From: Chrysoperla carnea
Lineage: Eukaryota; Arthropoda; Insecta; Neuroptera; Chrysopidae
Direction of reading: 5' to 3'
Length of the DNA: 64,000 bases
NCBI RefSeq assembly: GCF_905475395.1
Contig: NC_058337.1
Location: forward strand, 131,647,960 to 131,711,959
Part shown: positions 1-13,400 of the stretch, piece after piece
Layout of the letters: each line of letters opens with the position of its first letter
Numbering within the stretch: position 1 is the stretch's first letter
Notes under the pieces: generated by a model
The model's input: only the letters and a program-made list of their open reading frames with translations
What the model was told of the DNA's origin: nothing
Databases searched by the model: none
Made by a program: the position numbers and the translations under genes

Positions 1-307
1 TTATACTAAATTATACGGCTTATTATAAGAAAACTTAATAATAACGAGTGTAAATTCTGTGTTTTAAATTCATTTTTTTAGCATGTAAATTATACATTGA
101 ACTGTCAAAAATTGACAGATCACGTACTTATACGTCATCAACAGAGAGCGCCAAAAAACTGCGTTCAAATATCTCAAAATTATAATGTATTTTAAATATT
201 TTTTTACACTTAAATACAGCATTTTTAAGCAGTATTTATATTTTTTATTTTGTTATAACAGTGTAAACAATGAATTAAAAATATAAAAAAATACATGAAT
301 ATTCCTC
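1..307 (+). repeat. Right part of a MITE cut by the window edge
   Basis: This stretch is about 90% or more alike, by eye, to 53450-53757. That second copy is the right-hand part of a complete 563-bp element with terminal inverted repeats. The shared block includes a short palindromic segment around the words TTGACAG, and it ends in CATGAATATTCC. The left half of this copy would lie before the window. Confidence 0.7.
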
Positions 308-349
308 ATTATATGGCGACCTTTCGACTATCATTTATTTGGTTTTCGA

Positions 350-770
350 AAATTTTTGAAAGTATTTTCTAGAATTTTTTTCGTTTTTCGAGGATGTTGC
401 ATAAGACCACTAGTTGAAGCTTCCTGAAAATTTTCAACTCCCTATCTGTTATAGTTTTGCACATCAAAGTCAAAGTTTTGTCCTAATTTGCACCGTTTAC
501 GGGTAAACAATAATGTTGAGAAAAAATGTTTTAAACAAAAGTTTTTTAATTTATTATAAGGAACATTTTTACATCTAAACTTTTGTTCTATCTCTAATTC
601 GATTTACAAGATGATAAATATAGTTTAGCTTTTTACGATTTGATGCACTGCTGAAGTTTATGTTTTCGTCCAGACGGACGAACCACGTGACCTAATTTAA
701 CGCTTCAACTCAACGTCAAGCGTCATCATAAAATCAGCGTTATCAGTGGACAAAAGCCTATTATGTAAAC
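350..770. repeat. Dispersed repeat pieces upstream of BABAM2
   Basis: Positions 490-620 resemble 18285-18400 (the words GGGTAAACA, AACAAAAGTT and ACTTTTGTTCTATCT occur in the same order). Positions 680-740 resemble 8535-8580 (TGACCTAAT followed by ACGCT and CGTCA words). These are degraded pieces of dispersed repeats. No gene is seen here, although the BABAM2 promoter must lie close by. Confidence 0.5.
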
Positions 771-936
771 TAAATGAACGAACACTTTTTAAGTTCTTCT
801 AATATGTGTTTACGAACGCATCCTATTAAACCCATATGTTTTTGACATATTAAAAACATTTACCGAAAACAATTTTTTTTGTTAAATTGAGAATTGTATA
901 AAATTTTTAATTTATCATCGATCATACTTTATCACA

Positions 937-3608
937 ATGCCATCAGAAATCGAAGTATTCGATGATAGTATATTGAATAAATTTCCAAAAGAATTATACA
1001 ATTGTTTAAAAGAATTATCAAAAATCAAAGATGATATTGCCGGTAAATAAAATTTGAAAAAGTTTATGAATCCAAGTTTTTCTAAATAGTTTTTCTTTAA
1101 TTTTAAAGGAACACGTTTAGGACAAATTCAAATAAAGAATATTAATTATAGTTGTATTCGAAGTAAAATTGATGATGGAAAAGCTGATCGTTTTACATTA
1201 TCAATACCGTATGCAAATAATATTTTAGAATGGACCATATTATTTGATATCAATAATTTAAATCTCGGACCAGATTTTCAATTTGATGATGTTACATTTT
1301 TATCTGATCCAGATTTTGAAATTATTAAAAATAATGTACCGAGTTGGAATCAATGGGATATCAATAATTCGAAATCTTTAAGTAAAATTATTAAAGAATT
1401 ATATGATTTTTATAAACAACATCAGGTATTTTGGATTAATAATAAATTTTTTACTTGGTTTTATGTAAATTTGTTGTAATTTTAGATAAATTTATTGAAT
1501 CAAGATATTGAAACTCGACCATATTTTGAATATTCATGTTTAGTTGGTGAAAAAGTTGTACAGGCAAATCATATTGAAGTTTTGATACAGGGTGATACAG
1601 TTATGTTTCTTATTTATTTGGATATCGAATACCCAGATTTACCAATGTGAGTATTATTGTCGATTTAAGGTAAAGTACCTGGATGACCGAGCTTTACTCC
1701 GAACCATTTTAAATGTCTCCACTCAAATACCAATTTGAATGTCCCGGTTTTTTACTTTATTTCGTCGCGAATAGATGCCAGGAAGAGTCATATTTTGCAG
1801 TCAATATTTAAGTTTTTCCTAAAAACACGGATAAAACGACATTTTCTAAAAATGAAACCTAGCTAGATCGAAGAAAACAAGTCAAATACATTTTTTTTAC
1901 GGCAAAAGTAAAAATATACGGTTTTTTTAAAAGTAAAAATATACGGTTTCTTTCCAAGTCCGATTTGGGTGCGTAGATGCTGAGAAAACTTGAAAAATGT
2001 GCGATAATAGTCATTTTTACTGGGAAAATATAGTTAAAACGTTATTTACGCAAGTGTTTATCTATTTCAGGCATAATGAAGAAATGAAAAATCCCAATGG
2101 AGATGCAACATTTTTATATGTAAAATTTACAAAACCAAATACAATCACATCAAAATTATATTTAACGCCACGTATTGAACAAGTATTGGGTGATCAAACA
2201 AATCAACGTATACCATCATTAACAAGCGATTCAAATTGTTTATTAGATTATGTGCCACAAGTGAAAAAATGGTTAAAGGAGCGATTAGAACAAGTTGCAC
2301 TTAACTATAAAAAGAGTCAAGAATTTATTAGTACGGTTCTGTTATATTATAAATCAAATATTATTGAATACGATGCTGTTGGATTTAGTAAAGTTGTTTT
2401 ATTATTCGAAACAAAAGGATTTTATTGGATGCTAACGATCACTTTAGGTAAGATTTTTTTGATTAGTAAGGTCCACTATGACATCCATGAGATTAATTCG
2501 TATTAATCAAAAGGAATCGATTACTCCTGATAAAACTCTTGATTCATCCGTGTAAAGAAGAGGCGAGGAAGACGCCTAATTCTCTTTTGCAGGGACTTCT
2601 CACAAAGAACTTTCACTTTTTTTTTTAAGTTTGAGAATCGTTCTGTAGCTTTTTTATTGGTCTCGTAAAGAAAATCGATCCGGGGCGTCCGTATTATCAG
2701 GAAGAAGCAGAAACATCTCAAACGACTAACAGGTCTAGATTATAAAACACTCAAACGCGTTTTCTAATTAAATATGTCTACGGTCAAGCGTAGTTTTAGT
2801 GAGTAATTTCAGAAAGACTGAGAACTTTATAGATGTTAGCTATCACCGCGTCCTCAAAACAGAGAGGCTTTGACCCCAATAGAGGCCCAGAGATGTAGCG
2901 TCTGTCTCCAATTTGAAATGATTCCAGAAAGGGTAGAACGGGTTTTAATCTACAGATTTTCAAAAAAAAAAATTTGATGTGAGATCGTCCGCAATGGTAA
3001 TGAGGCGAATGGGGAGTAGCTAGCCCGCAACGCTAAACATGTCGATTCCGTCTCATCATATTCCGTCTAAATTATATTGTCCGCAATGTATCTCTGTGTC
3101 AAAAAAAACGCACGGATTTACATAGAGATATATACTTGAAAGTGGAGGGTTTTTTTGTAACGCAGAGTATAGGTGTGGGGGGGGAGGGTTTAGCCGTTCT
3201 GCAATCTCAAAAATTATAGTTTTATGATTACGGACTGACTACATTCGATTCTACTTTTTCTGGAATCAGTTAAAACTTGATACAGACGATAACTTGAATA
3301 TATATTTGGCACTTTATTGGGGCCAAAGCCTCCCGCTTAGAGAGCACAGAATAGACGATTGAAGGCGCGGTTCTGGCTAACAAAAATTTTTATTTTCAGG
3401 AAAGAAATTTCCAGCTGATAAACCTAAATATTTGTACACATCTGTAAACCATTTAGTATATGAATCAGTATTTTCAGAAACTTTGGGCAACGATTATTCT
3501 TATAATCCACGTTGGGATGCAAATTTAATGTTGGAGAAAGCAATGAGTTGTATTCTGAAAAATATTGATAATTTCAGAAGTACAGCGATGGCTAAAAGCA
3601 CTATATAA
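937..3608 (+). CDS. BABAM2: BRISC and BRCA1-A complex member 2 (BRE/BRCC45)
   Basis: There are five exons: 937-1042, 1109-1425, 1486-1646, 2071-2447 and 3400-3608. All introns are GT..AG and the joined frame gives 389 aa, close to the roughly 383 aa of the vertebrate protein. BRE is the scaffold with UEV-like folds that joins the K63-specific deubiquitinase BRCC36 to MERIT40 in the BRCA1-A and BRISC complexes, in nucleus and cytoplasm. Recognition rests on the region after LGPDF, where FLSDPDFE is followed by PSWN and a KELYDFY helix as in BRE, and on the matching length. The start ATG follows ATCACA. An AATAAA signal lies at 3672-3677. Intron 4 (2448-3399) is long and shows no recognised element. 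The family call is firm from the conserved central part, while the C-terminal exon was placed by frame and splice site. Confidence 0.82.
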
Positions 3609-3779
3609 ATTTATTATTATCATTATAATTTTATATAATTTAATTAATGTATTTGTTTTAAAAGGATTAAGAATAAAAATATTTTGTTTCTAGAATTCTA
3701 GAATAATTATTAATTTTTCATAACTTAAAGGAAATTTTGACTTTTTTGGAGATTTTGCTTTTTACCAAATGCAATTAGG

Positions 3780-4160
3780 TTTGGAAATTGGGCAAAATAA
3801 CTGTTTACAAGTGGGGCAAAAATCATTTGAAGATACTTTGTAAGCTCAAAATCGATCTGTATAGATTTTATCTTGAAGAAGAGGAACGAAGGACTTCTGG
3901 AACACCTTTGAAGCCAAGGAGATTCAATAGATCAAGCTGGTCGCAGTACGAGAGTGTTCTTAGCTATGTTTCAAGGGCGATCTTAGGGTTCCGTACCCCA
4001 AAAAACTAAAAAATTGGTGATCTTCAAAATCGGCTCAGTTGGGAAAATTCTTCAAAGAAAAAGGTAATTTAATTGGAGAGTTTTCTTACATATGTTTCAA
4101 GTGCGAACTTAGGGTTCCGTACCCGACAAACTTGTCGGGGGTTTTTTAAATTTTGTTTTC
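3780..4160 (+). repeat. Repeat with GGGTTCCGTACCC words
   Basis: Two GGGTTCCGTACCC blocks (about 3987 and 4112) flank a sequence shared with 17865-18005 (TTCAAAATCGGCTCAGTT, then CTTACATATGTTTCAA). It is part of the same dispersed element that lies inside wapl intron 2. The short open frame across it is not a gene. Confidence 0.6.
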
Positions 4161-4169
4161 ACTTATTTG

Positions 4170-6240
4170 GTAAATTAATTATTTCATATTCAGAAAAATT
4201 TGAATATTCTGAGCAGCTTTTATTTTAAGTTACTTGATGCATATATTTATTTAAATATTTAATTATGGAAAAATTGAGTACACAAAACATCAAAAATATC
4301 GAACAATTTATCTCTCGACTTACCGAAACTTTGAGGTGGCAACCCTAGCTATAGTTGGTATTTCGATCGCAAAGTTTTAATTAGGGAATAGAAATTTAAA
4401 AATTTGAATGAAGTTTTTCAAACTCATTGATGTTTGGGACCTAAAACTTCTCTGCATGGTGAATTTTTGAAATTATAGAATAAAAAACAATCGTATATCG
4501 TATTTTGAATAAATTTTTATTACATGACAAAAAATATGATTTTAAACAGTTCTTGATGAAATAATAATTATTATTAATTATTATAATAAGTAATAATGTA
4601 CAAAGAGTTTATTTATTTTGTTGTGTTATGTGTTGTTTTTGTAATTTGTGTATTTTTTTTTTTTTATAAATTAAAAATTATTTAAAATCTTATAATCTTT
4701 TTTTTTTTTATATTTATTATCCTAAAAAAATCAAATAGAAAAACGAATATTTTTAAAATTTTTTTTTTGTAATTTTTTTATGTTTTTTTTTAATAATAAT
4801 AAATCTTAATAATGAATCTGATGAATTATAATGTCTATGTGCCAGTAAAAATATTTTTTAATTTTTATTTAATTTTTCTTTTTTTAAATAAATAATGCTA
4901 ACAATTTTTTTTTATAATACAATATAAAAACACAGGTACAACCTATTATAGAAGAATAAAATTAATTACATAAATTATTAAAGGATGGGGAGGGAGAGTG
5001 TCACTGGAAATGATACAAAAAACAACTTAAAAAAATTGTTTTTGTAGAAAAGTAGAAGTTAATAAAATTGTAATATAAAAACTTGTAAACCGTCATTTTA
5101 AAGGCTACGATTCTTGTACATTCGTCCTACAAAACTTTAAGAAATAATCGCGAATGAGTTTTAATCCCAACAGTTGATGTGTGTTACGTCAGGTCCGACC
5201 CATTTTCGATCTAAGAATAGGTCTATTATGGTCTCTGGCTGATCTCAAGATTTTAATATTTAACGAGAAAGATCTAAGTCACCTTAAGTAATAACGAGTT
5301 GTTTTAACGAAGCAAAATATGACAAAATTTCAAACTAGCTTTGCAGAAAAACAAGGTTGGGCTAGCCTTGGTTTACACCCATAGCCTGTAGTGTTTTAAT
5401 TCCTGGACTTGAAGTATTTCTAGTTTCGTGGAAAACTCACTTCATTTAACTTCTGTCAGGCCTCTTAAAAAACTGTCAATATGATGGATCGTTCAATCGC
5501 CAGACCGTTGCAGGTTTTGAACTGTTTCTTTTGCCCAGAAAATAGAGGTATTATGTATTATGCGTGTAGTTAAATGGGAAAGATGGACAAAAAGATCTCA
5601 TGTAAAACTTTGTATTTTTCGCCAACGTTTCGCTAATTTTGCTGACTTCCTCGTGGCTCTGTAGTACGAAACATATCTAATTTTATGTATGGACATATCT
5701 AAAAGAAAAGTACGATCTGTTTTCAAATGATGTAACAACTGAGTTCGAATTATAACTAGCGTCTTGTCTGGTAAACTCGAAAATAAAATGGCGGATGTTG
5801 AAAACAATTTTAAGGGTACGCTAATGTAAAACAAATATGAAAATAGATATATTAAGATTTATAAACTTGTAAACAAATTTAACTAGCAAAAATAGTGCAA
5901 TAAAAACTGCGCTCCCTAAAAATCCCCATAATGTCCCCTGGTTGTTAATTTATCTCATTACATTTATAGTGATCGCCATTTTGATTTCATGTACTTTTGC
6001 AAGGATTTTTATCAGCTTAATGCCCAATCAATTTTATATAGAATACATTCTATTCGTCAAATCCTACATAAAGCATTTGGTTAATCAAAAACCTCGAGGA
6101 AAATGGTTTGATCAGTGGCTTTTTGTCTTTAATAATTTTTCTTTACCAAAAATAGTTTGCAAATAGAAACCCGTCGTCACTTAGACGAACTAAGGGCTCA
6201 TTAAAATTAAATTTAACTTGAGTACGATAATTTTTTATGG
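4170..6240. other. Gene-free spacer, AT-rich
   Basis: Positions 4560-4960 are low-complexity A/T with long T runs. The rest, to 6240, shows no protein-family motif, no RNA gene and no element that could be named. Short open frames here look like chance. Confidence 0.5.
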
Positions 6241-6246
6241 TGAAAT

Positions 6247-6302
6247 AGAAATTCAAATATAATTCTATAGTTTTAGAAATTCAAATATAATTCTATAGTT
6301 TT
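6247..6302 (+). repeat. Two-copy tandem repeat
   Basis: A 28-bp unit beginning AGAAATTCAAATATAATTCT occurs twice in a row with almost no difference. Confidence 0.75.
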
Positions 6303-6669
6303 TAGTAAAAAAAAAAGATACGTCTATTTTGACGTTTCCGAGATAAAATTAAGTTTTAATGTTTTTATCATAAACGCATTCAAAATATTTTACGTTGAAG
6401 TGATATGAATAGCTTCGAATTAAAACACATCTATTTCTATAATCTGGAATCTGAAAATCTCTTCGAAACATACTGCGATATTATTAAAATTGTTTATTAA
6501 AATGAACTTACATTTTCAGTATTGATTTTCATAAGTTGTTCGACGTGGTAATACGTTGCAAAAGCGTACATGATAAATACGTTCATAGTGGTTGCCTACA
6601 TAATATTAGACTAAGAGGTAGATTATCCTGAAACAATTTTAAGTCGAAAATATGAAATCTTACTCGCTT

Positions 6670-6770
6670 TTATATTAAAGCCAGGTGACTCAGTTGGTTA
6701 ATAGCCTTGGAGCCCGTGACAGTAAAACTGCACTTATACGAATTTCGAAATTTGGCATATGAATCAATAC
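6670..6770 (+). repeat. Possible tRNA-derived SINE head
   Basis: The words GGTGACTCAGTTGGTTAATAG resemble a Pol III box A, and GAGCCCGTGAC follows. No clear box B is present, so this is only a hint of an old tRNA-derived SINE. Confidence 0.25.
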
Positions 6771-7029
6771 TATTTAACGATAGATACGCAAGCGACCAAA
6801 ATTTGTACCCTAACCTAGCACTAGAGAGGTCAATTATCCGGGCTAGCTTTCCTAAACATATACAAAGATGAGAGCCTGGATATCGTTGAAATTATCAACG
6901 TTTCACGAAAAAGAAACGCTCAAAGTCGGGCCAGTAGTTTAGAATCTAAATATGAAACCGTAATGTGCTAGCAATTACACATTTACTTTTATAATTTTCG
7001 AGAGCGAACAAACTAACATTTTACAGTTT

Positions 7030-7480
7030 TATTACTTTACTAGTGTTCGCCCCCATGGCTTTGCCCACGTGGAACTATACACTGTACAAAATCTTGGAAA
7101 AGGCGTCACATATTTTGTAAACATCTTCTTTGTAGGAATGCACTATATCGATCGTTATCGTGATCATACTCTGGCTCACACTGGTGGTTATGACCACAAA
7201 TTTTTTTGAGGACTGGCTCCGCACCTGTTATATTTTGTAAGTGTCTTCAATCTACTTTTAATACAAGTCTGTGGACCATACTGACTTGTTAACAGACCAA
7301 GAGCCCATAATTTTTTTGAAGTTGAAAATTATCAAGGCCACAACTAACTCTTCTACTTTCAGGGCTGATGTGATTTTTAGAATGTACAATTGGTGGAGGG
7401 CCGGAATTCGACTTACAAAAATCTGTAAAAGTAAACAAGGCCACAAATTAAAATTCTACCCCTTAGTCTACAATTTGAAT
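7030..7480. repeat. Old dispersed repeats
   Basis: The text around 7045-7070 (GCCCCCATGGCTTTGCCCACG) has the look of the GC-rich end of a widespread insect repeat. Positions 7330-7400 share TTATCAAGGCCACAAC and GGCTGATGTGA words with 36470-36520, where they read GCCGCAACC and GGCTAATGTGA. Positions 7195-7220 resemble 27420-27440 (TTTTTTGAGG.CTGG). All are fragments. The two overlapping short frames on opposite strands at 7258-7486 are not genes. Confidence 0.45.
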
Positions 7481-8985
7481 ACCTAATCATTTTTTTATAA
7501 AATTGAATTTTTGAGACAAATTTAAATTAACATATTTTTTTATTATGAAACATTTCTTTTAAAAAAAAACATAAATTAAATTAAAAATTATTATGTAAGA
7601 AACAATATTACAATAAATTCTTGATAATATGGGGCTTTTTTAAAATTTTATGGATATATTTCTTTCGGGTCCATTCTGTACTCTTGATTTACTCTTTAAT
7701 TGATTTCATTGGGTGCCCAAATCAACATGATATCCAGTTTATTTAAGACACTGTATTTCTGATAGTACGGTTATCTGAAAATTGATGTATTTTAAATAGA
7801 AAAAGCGTAGAGTGAGTACACGGCGAAATTTATATTAATTCCACAATAAAATATTAATAAAGAGAACAGTCTAAAGTTTGATTTGTATTTCTTGATAGAT
7901 ATGCGAAGATCGGAGATAGATAGCGCCTGAAATTTAACAAACAATCCGTCCAAATGGAATCTCAATGGATTACGCCGTGAAATTAAAAGATTACGATTGA
8001 CTTAAAACGTTAAAGGATTCAAAAGAAATACATCCAAATTGATCAAAAGAAAAGAAATTAAGCGCATCTGCTAATATTTTCTTATTTTCTTTTCTTCTGA
8101 ATAGCAAGCCCTTTAAACGTACACGAGGGAAATTTTTTATTTATTTTTTCATAAAAATACAATTCGATAATATTATAGAAATCAATGAATTTACAAGTAT
8201 ATCGTTAATATAAAAATTGAACGTGGTCTGACCATATTTTTGGGACCATTGTAATAAATTAATGAGTGGTGAAGAGGGAGATAGATATATTATTATTACA
8301 TTTGTCTTATTTTATTTAAGATTGTTAAGAAAACAAATTGAAACATGGTTTCTTTGTAAAAACATAAAAAATCGTTTATATTGTATAGTATTTTTCTGCT
8401 CAATGGAGGTGGAAAGTGGTTACTTTTCGCCCAGAAGGAAGTAAAAGTAATTCCCTAACTTTAATTTTAATAAAACAGGTAATGGTAGAGTTCCATAAGT
8501 TTTCCTCAGATGGCAGCACAGCCTAGACTGGCCACTTGACCTAATATGACGCTCAAACTCAGCTTCAATCGTCAGCATAAAAATACACCTTCAAAGTATC
8601 ATTTTCTCTTAGATATACAAAAATTCCCAGACTATTGATTAGTTTTTTTCAATACTTCTTAAAAATCTTAAATAAAAAAAACTAAAATATCAATCAGAAC
8701 GAACGCACATTATGATAGTAGAAGTCGATGGTTTTTGTAATTGATTAAACATTAAAACTCACCACAAAAACAATTATTAACGACCATAAATACCAACTTA
8801 AAAATAAATACTATTTAAATTAAAATTTAAAAATAATTCTTCTATAATATGTACACGAATTAAAAAAATATATATTAAAAAAAAAAGACAAAAAGAGAGA
8901 AGGGAAATAGGACAGGCATAGTATTAGACAATCGTTTTAGAACGGCTGTAAATTTAGAAGTTGTGTTGTAGCGATCGATCGCGAC
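7481..8985. other. Gene-free spacer
   Basis: AT-rich sequence. Nothing is recognised except the piece at 8535-8580 shared with 680-740. Confidence 0.45.
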
Positions 8986-9215
8986 TAAAAACTTTTTCCT
9001 CAACGAAAATTTTTATAGATGAAAACTTATCTTTTAGTTTTTCTGTAAATTTGCGGGGCAAATTGATGAATATTCAGATAAGAAGACAGATAATTACTTT
9101 ACTAATGAGCGTCCCCTGCGCGAACGTCTCACGGCAGATACCCTGCTTTGTTGAAGTCCCCTGAAAAAGAACTTCTCTCGAATTACAGCTTTTTCGTTGA
9201 GGAAAAAGTTGTTTA
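8985..9215. repeat. Small inverted-repeat (hairpin) element
   Basis: AACTTTTTCCTCAACGAAAA near 8990 has its reverse complement near 9190-9210 (TTTTCGTTGAGGAAAAAGTT). The arms are about 20 bp of perfect match, with weaker matching further in. It looks like a small MITE. No coding capacity is seen. Confidence 0.55.
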
Positions 9216-9885
9216 TACAACCTTAACAGCAATCTTCTTAAATTTTCAGGCTTTCTGAAATGACTATAAAATACTTTGCTTGACCCAAAACCTGAAACGA
9301 ATATTGCGAAACACAAACAAACAAAAAATGTTTTCACAAAATCGTTGGCGCAGCTAGCAGCGTGTGATGATGCACAAAATATTCAACTCCAAAATATAAT
9401 ACTAATTCTTTCCTCATTTGGTTTTTTTTTTTTATAATTATAAATTGAAAAAAATGTTTTTTTCTTTTGTTAATTGGTGTGTATTGTGACGGGTGTGGGA
9501 GAGGAGGAGGGGAATGTGAAAATGGAGCTTTTTAAAATTTGGATTTCTTTTTACCTTTGTGTAATTTTTTTTTTTTTTTTGAGACCTTATAGGTACAAAA
9601 TGGAAGGCGAGGACATATTTTTATTTTTTTTTTTAAACTTGTGTTGCCATTTTTTTAGCAAATTTGTACACTTTATTTTATTTTTAGAAACTATGGACTA
9701 TATTCACAATTTGGGAAGTGTTTTTTTTTTTGCTTTTTTTATTTGTTAAATATTTGGTATGGAAGTTAGTCACAGAATATTTTAATGATTATTATAAGTT
9801 TCTGGCATTAGTTTTCCTCGCAGGCATGGAGCCTTTAAACTTTACATATAAGTACGTGTAGGTTGTTAATTCGCCTACACAGAGT
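9216..9885. other. Gene-free, T-rich spacer
   Basis: Several T runs between 9420 and 9740. The open frame across them is low-complexity and is not credited. Confidence 0.45.
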
Positions 9886-9889
9886 TAAA

Positions 9890-10310
9890 ATATAGAATGT
9901 TTGGGTCCGAAACTTTAGACATTCCGGGGGTAATGTTGACAGAGAAGCTATGAGCCTTTTACGTCGCCTCTGGCTACAGATTCTTGTAGTTTCATTTATA
10001 TACATCAGCAAACTTCGCAGGGAGATTTTCCAGATGGTCTCATAGATGACTCTGAGGACGTTTAGGATTAAATGCTAGAAACCCGATTGCGGTGCCTCTC
10101 TTGAGGTTAATATGATTGATATAGGCATTTGTAGTGAAAAAATCTATCAAATGTAAGTTGGACTCCCTTGAAGAATGTTCCGTACTAATATTTACGATTT
10201 CCTATGGGAGTTTAAGGACTAAGCATTTTCGTTTGTGTCCTGTAAACTATAGCAGAGGTTTAAAATTTCGACTAATGATCGCTTGAATGTTATTAGATGT
10301 CTGCGTGAAA
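9890..10310 (+). repeat. Copy of dispersed family A
   Basis: Family A words occur in order: TTTGGGTCCGAAACTTTAGA, then GGGGGTAATGTTGACAGAGAAGCTATGAG, then a CCTCTGGCTACAGATTC block. The same order is seen at 11300, 19500, 26430 and 39810. This copy is old and lies just downstream of wapl. Confidence 0.55.
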
Positions 10311-10434
10311 TAAATGTCAGACGAATTATAATAAACATTAAAAAATATTCTGTGACAGACTCCACATAAACAAATGTAATTTTTTCAATAATTTATTTAT
10401 AATATTTTATTTAAATATTTTGATTGAGTGAAGG

Positions 10435-13400
10435 CTATGATAGATTACTCATATCTAAGTCGATTGATGACGTGTCAGTTATAGTGTGTCGTTCTTCTGA
10501 TTCACTTGTTATATTTAGATTATGTAACAATGACGTATCAGTGTCATCGTTATGATGTGCTGGCGATGATGACGATGTTGATTGTTGTTGCTGTTGAAGC
10601 TGCTGTTGTTTTTCTTCCATTTTCTTATCGCATTTTTCTAAATATTTTATTACTTTTTCGGTGGCTTTTATGTGACAAACACTAACAGCCTCACCCTGTA
10701 CATAACGAGAAAAAAAAAAATATTTAACGTTAAAATTTATAAAGAAATATATTCTTTGATTGAAACAGTTGTCTATAAAATATAAACATTTTAACCCACT
10801 TGTAAAAATGGAGCAGGATTAGAATTGTTTATCCATTCCCGAACTGAGTACCTAATTCTTGATCAATAAGCTACGATCTTTGCTCTGCTGAGAGGTACCC
10901 AAAACTGTAACGCGAATGGTTATAGTGGAGCATTTACCAGTATTTTTTTTAGATAATCAGGTTGCACCTTGGACCCTTTAGGCTTCAAGATTCCAAACGA
11001 AGACCTGAACGGTCTAGTACTGAATAATAGTCAGGGTGATGCCCCTCTCGCCTGAGCCTGCCATTCACACGGTAAGATGCTCCGTATATACCGAATCAAA
11101 AAGAGGTTCCGACAATCCCATCTTACTTGGTAGAAATTTAAGAATAGCGAGTTTTTTAACAAAACACTGCCAGTTGCACTACCATCTTCATAATTTAGAA
11201 ATCTCAGATGATCTCCCTTTTAAAGGGCTTACATGGAGGGCTATGAAGCTCTATGCATGAAATTTCAGCCTGTGGAATTCACAAGGAGTTATAATATAGT
11301 ATTTTTCGGTGTGAAACTTTGGGCTCATTGATTCCGGGAATAGTTCCAACATAGAAGCCATGGACTTTCTGCGCTGTAGTTTCTTCTTGTTGCTTAAAGT
11401 AGGCATTTCTCCGGGAGACGCCCAGCTCGAATACAATACTCTTCTTGTTAATTTTAGTAATACACACATTTTTGGTGAAAAAATTTATCAAATGGGAGTT
11501 GGAGCTTGGTGGGTAGTGTACTGATATTTTCGGTTTTCTCACAAGAGTTTAAGGAATAAGAATTTGTGTTTGATTTCTTTAAACTATGATAGAGATTCAA
11601 AAAGCTCCAGCTGATGATGCTTGCTGTATTTTTTTCGGGTTATAACCTGAGGGTTATTACTAATTCCGTGGTTTACTTGCTTTTCTCAAAAGATCTTTAA
11701 AAAATGTCAATCCGCCGTCAACCTCTGGTATTTTTAAATTAAATGTCAATCTCCAACATTTAATACTCTTGGTCAATAATAATTTGTAAGATATTTATTT
11801 ATATCTTCGCCTGTTTCAAAAATAAAAAAAGTAAACTTACCGAAGCAGTCATTTTCATAAAATTAAAGAATTTAACAAGTAAATCGTGCATTGGTAGAAA
11901 ATTGTGCGTTGGTATTGATGATCGAACATGATTTTCATACTCTTCATTATCCATAATTACATAACCAAGTAAAAGTACAATGTATGATGCAATCATTGTA
12001 TGTTCCATATGTGTACCAGCTTTTTGTAACACTAAAAACATATAAAAAAATACTTTAGAAAACCTATAAACTGTAAAAAAAATTTAAATTTAAACTTCGT
12101 TGCCATCCTAAACTACGTCACGCTAAATTTCGTTAATTTTGACACCCCCGCCCTTCGTAAAACTGCATCTTACTCTTTGTGATTCCCTTCTATATCAGAG
12201 ACGGCGAGCCTTTATGTATCAAAGTGACACTTTTTCTAAAAAAATGTTTAAAGAGGTCATGACTTGCAGTCAAATAATATGAAAATTTTCCCCAACTTAT
12301 TTAATCATAGACTGTTTATTTCTGTCCTTCATTGCACTTACAAATTATTTCCTTTTGCCCTGGTTTGCTTTCTTCACTAACAGATTTGTAATTTGTTTCA
12401 AAAAGCCTTTTTTACTGACGATGTTCTACATACCACCAGAAATCAAAACACACACCACTTTACAATAACAATCAAGCTCGCATTCGTTCGTAATAGAATT
12501 CTTTATAGTGAACTTTATGATCGGTGACGTGTCCAAAATACTCTGTTTCGACCATCTCTGCCCTATATAAACATTACACCACCAAAGCTAGAACAACTAC
12601 CTCCTTCCTCCTTCCCATAAATAGTTTATTTCGCTGAATAGTACACTTATATTGATAATTTCAATAAAGCAATAAATATCTAAAATAATTTACTTGCTAT
12701 TCACGTTTTCTTAGATACTACCTCCCTGCCCCGCCTCTCTTGTTTCCTAAGCGTTAAACTCCTCCCTCTGTCGTAAATAACATATTTTATGATCGAACCC
12801 ACGAACTCATATAACAAGGACGTGAAATTCGAGTGGAGTGGAGAGTAGCAGGAAAAAAGCGCTTTAATGGGCTAATCTAACTAATTCTCGATCGTTGCGT
12901 ACTTTGTACTGCGCATCAAGCTGTCTTTTGTTTTGAAAGTGATTAAAAACAATCTCAATTGTGTAAACATTGCTCGGTCGAGAGAAAGGCAGCCAGATGC
13001 GCAGTACAAAGTATGCAACGACCGTTGATTAGCTACGGGCGCTTATAGCTCGGCATTGGAGTTTCACGTCCTTTTTATATGGGTTCGTAATCGAACCCTT
13101 ATCAACTTTCTTGATTATGGCCAGCTTTTGGGTCATTAAGGGACCTCTTTTAACTCTATCTAGATTTTCCTCTACAGTACAAAGATACATTTTAGGTCTA
13201 AAATAAGGAATTATTTTAATATCGTCCTCAAAGAATATTCATCAAGAGCCTTAGCGTTATTAACTTCCCATAGGGAAGTTCTTGAAATGGGTCGAAAATT
13301 TCTAGCTATTTTTACGTTTCATAATCAGGACAATGCATTAGTACAAAAATATTTACGACTTATTGAATTTTTGAAATTTGTATCATTTAAAAAATATATT

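Noticed and set aside
2521-2721. A minus-strand open frame in BABAM2 intron 4
   Set aside because: No family match and no supporting splice or promoter signal; it is intronic chance.
7258-7486. Two overlapping small open frames on opposite strands
   Set aside because: The segment is a repeat fragment also found at 36470-36520.
9474-9749. A plus-strand open frame of 91 codons with hydrophobic runs
   Set aside because: It is built from T-rich low-complexity DNA, has no conserved motif and no splice context.
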